From contig JAKAIH010000192.1 of assembly GCA_021825225.1 (NCBI GenBank), positions 1-5,861 on the forward strand: a stretch of DNA of 5,861 nt. Direction: 5' to 3'. Shown piece after piece: positions 4,934-5,861 of this stretch (positions are counted from its first letter, which is position 1; each line of letters starts with the position of its first letter). Source of the stretch: Pseudomonadota bacterium (GTDB lineage: Bacteria; Pseudomonadota; Gammaproteobacteria; Burkholderiales; SG8-39). The notes under the pieces are model-generated. The model saw only the letters and a program-made list of their open reading frames with translations, searched no databases and was not told where the DNA came from. The translations under genes and the position numbers were made by a program.

Positions 4934-5861
4934 CTAGGAACCGAATACTGCGTTCGGCAGCCACAGGGTCAGCTGCGGCACATAGGTGATGATCATGAGC
5001 ACCGCGAGCAGCAGGATCAGGAACGGCAGGATGCCGCGGATCACCTCGCCGATCGGCGCGGTGGATATGGTGGAGAGCACGTAGAGGTTCAGCCCCACGG
5101 GCGGATGCACCAGGCCGATTTCCATGTTGTGGGTGAAGATGATGGAGAAATGCACCGGGTCGACGCCCATCGATTGGAGCACCGGCGCCAGGATCGGCAG
5201 CACCAGCAGCAGGGTCGCGATCACCTCGAGGAAGCAGCCCAGCACCAGCAGCAGGACGTTGATCATGAGCAGGAACTGCCACTTCGCGAAGTGATGGTTC
5301 ACGATGAATTCCACGAGCTTCGCGGGAATCCCCGATTCGGTCATCCAGTGGCCGAACGCGAGCGCGGTGGCCACGATCAGCATGATGGTGCCGGCGCTCC
5401 TCAGGCCGTCGGCGATCACGTCCAGGGTCTTGGTCCAGTGAAAGCCGCGATAGAACAGCAGCGACACCAACAGCGCCGTCACCGAGGACAGGGCCGCGGC
5501 CTCGGTCACGGTGACGAAGCCGCCGTAGATGCCGACCAGCACCACAATCGGAACCGCGAGCGCCGGCAGCGCATGCATGGACACGCGCAGGCGCTCCTGC
5601 ATGGGTTTGCTCGGCTCCACCGGAAAATTGTGCTTGCGCGCGTAGTACAGCACCCACAGGAAAAACACCGCCGCCTGCAGCAGCCCGGGGAGCACGCCGG
5701 CGAGGAACAGCCGCGGCACCGACTGCTCGGCGACGATGCCGTAGAGCAGCAGCGCGAGGCTGGGCGGAATCACGATGCCGATGGTGCCCGAGGCGCCGAC
5801 CACGCCGAGCGCGAACGAGCGCGGATAGCCGCGCTCGATCATCGCCGGAATCAGCAGCGAT
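4934..5861 (-). CDS. dctM: TRAP transporter large permease DctM (partial, N-terminus off the window)
   Basis: This is the large, ion-translocating membrane subunit of a tripartite ATP-independent periplasmic (TRAP) transporter. The reading frame stays open to the right edge and ends at a TAG at 4936-4934. About 308 residues are visible, against roughly 425 for a full DctM, so about 120 N-terminal residues are missing. The ATG at 5842 is internal: the preceding codons read SLLIPA, the usual lead into this DctM segment. Family signatures are GTIGIVIPPSLALLLYG near visible residues 25-41, VTVTEAAAL near 116-124, and NMEIGLVHPPVGLNLYV near 245-261. Several long hydrophobic membrane helices separate them. 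It lies 114 bp upstream of dctP and is a diverged paralogue of the DctM half of the fused DctQM downstream. It probably belongs to a separate TRAP system whose P and Q genes lie to the right; sharing the downstream DctP is the alternative. The family call is near certain; the substrate is unknown. Confidence 0.95.
   Translation of the reverse strand, partial: SLLIPAMIERGYPRSFALGVVGASGTIGIVIPPSLALLLYGIVAEQSVPRLFLAGVLPGLLQAAVFFLWVLYYARKHNFPVEPSKPMQERLRVSMHALPALAVPIVVLVGIYGGFVTVTEAAALSSVTALLVSLLFYRGFHWTKTLDVIADGLRSAGTIMLIVATALAFGHWMTESGIPAKLVEFIVNHHFAKWQFLLMINVLLLVLGCFLEVIATLLLVLPILAPVLQSMGVDPVHFSIIFTHNMEIGLVHPPVGLNLYVLSTISTAPIGEVIRGILPFLILLLAVLMIITYVPQLTLWLPNAVFGS

Noticed and set aside
1715..5160. 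Similar sequence stretches near 1865-1950 and 5090-5165 as a DNA repeat
   Set aside because: The similarity follows codons for the conserved NME-G--HPPVGLNLYV region of the two DctM paralogues. It is protein homology, not a repeat element.
4887..5657. Alternative minus-strand frame overlapping the partial dctM
   Set aside because: It has compositionally biased Arg/Gly/Ala/His content. The other frame encodes clear DctM motifs and helices.

Overview
The window reads as chromosomal DNA from a GC-rich proteobacterium, most likely a betaproteobacterium (Burkholderiales/Rhodocyclales-like). This placement rests on base composition, codon use, and the pairing of TRAP transporters with a CaiB/BaiF-type CoA-transferase; it is an inference, and no marker gene is present. 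All genes I can support lie on the minus strand, so transcription runs from the right edge (5861) to the left edge (1).

Layout in transcription order: (1) 5861-4934, the C-terminal ~308 residues of a DctM-type large TRAP permease, with its N-terminus outside the window. (2) A 114-bp gap with a small hairpin, a possible sigma70 -10 element and a strong ribosome binding site. (3) 4819-3824, dctP, a periplasmic TRAP solute-binding protein with a signal peptide and a GTG start. (4) A 96-bp gap with a 9-bp-stem GC hairpin followed by TTTT, probably an attenuator or partial terminator. (5) 3727-1715, a fused DctQM permease. (6) An 82-bp gap with a second very stable 9-bp-stem hairpin that lacks a T-tract. 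(7) 1632-208, a class III CoA-transferase whose fold elements appear in an unusual order. (8) A 148-bp gap with a candidate promoter. (9) 59-1, the possible first 19 codons of another gene.

Together the genes suggest uptake and activation of a small organic acid. DctP captures a carboxylate in the periplasm, DctQM imports it using the sodium or proton gradient, and the CoA-transferase may convert it or a relative to a CoA thioester. The extra DctM upstream shows that a second TRAP system, or at least a second large permease, abuts this one. The substrate cannot be read from the sequence; DctP resembles the C4-dicarboxylate-type binding proteins.

I see no mobile element, tRNA, rRNA, CRISPR or defence system, and nothing here amounts to a clearly new system. 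The points most worth a second look are the permuted-looking CoA-transferase, the tandem TRAP arrangement, the two intergenic hairpins, and a near-perfect 23-bp palindrome inside the DctQ coding sequence.
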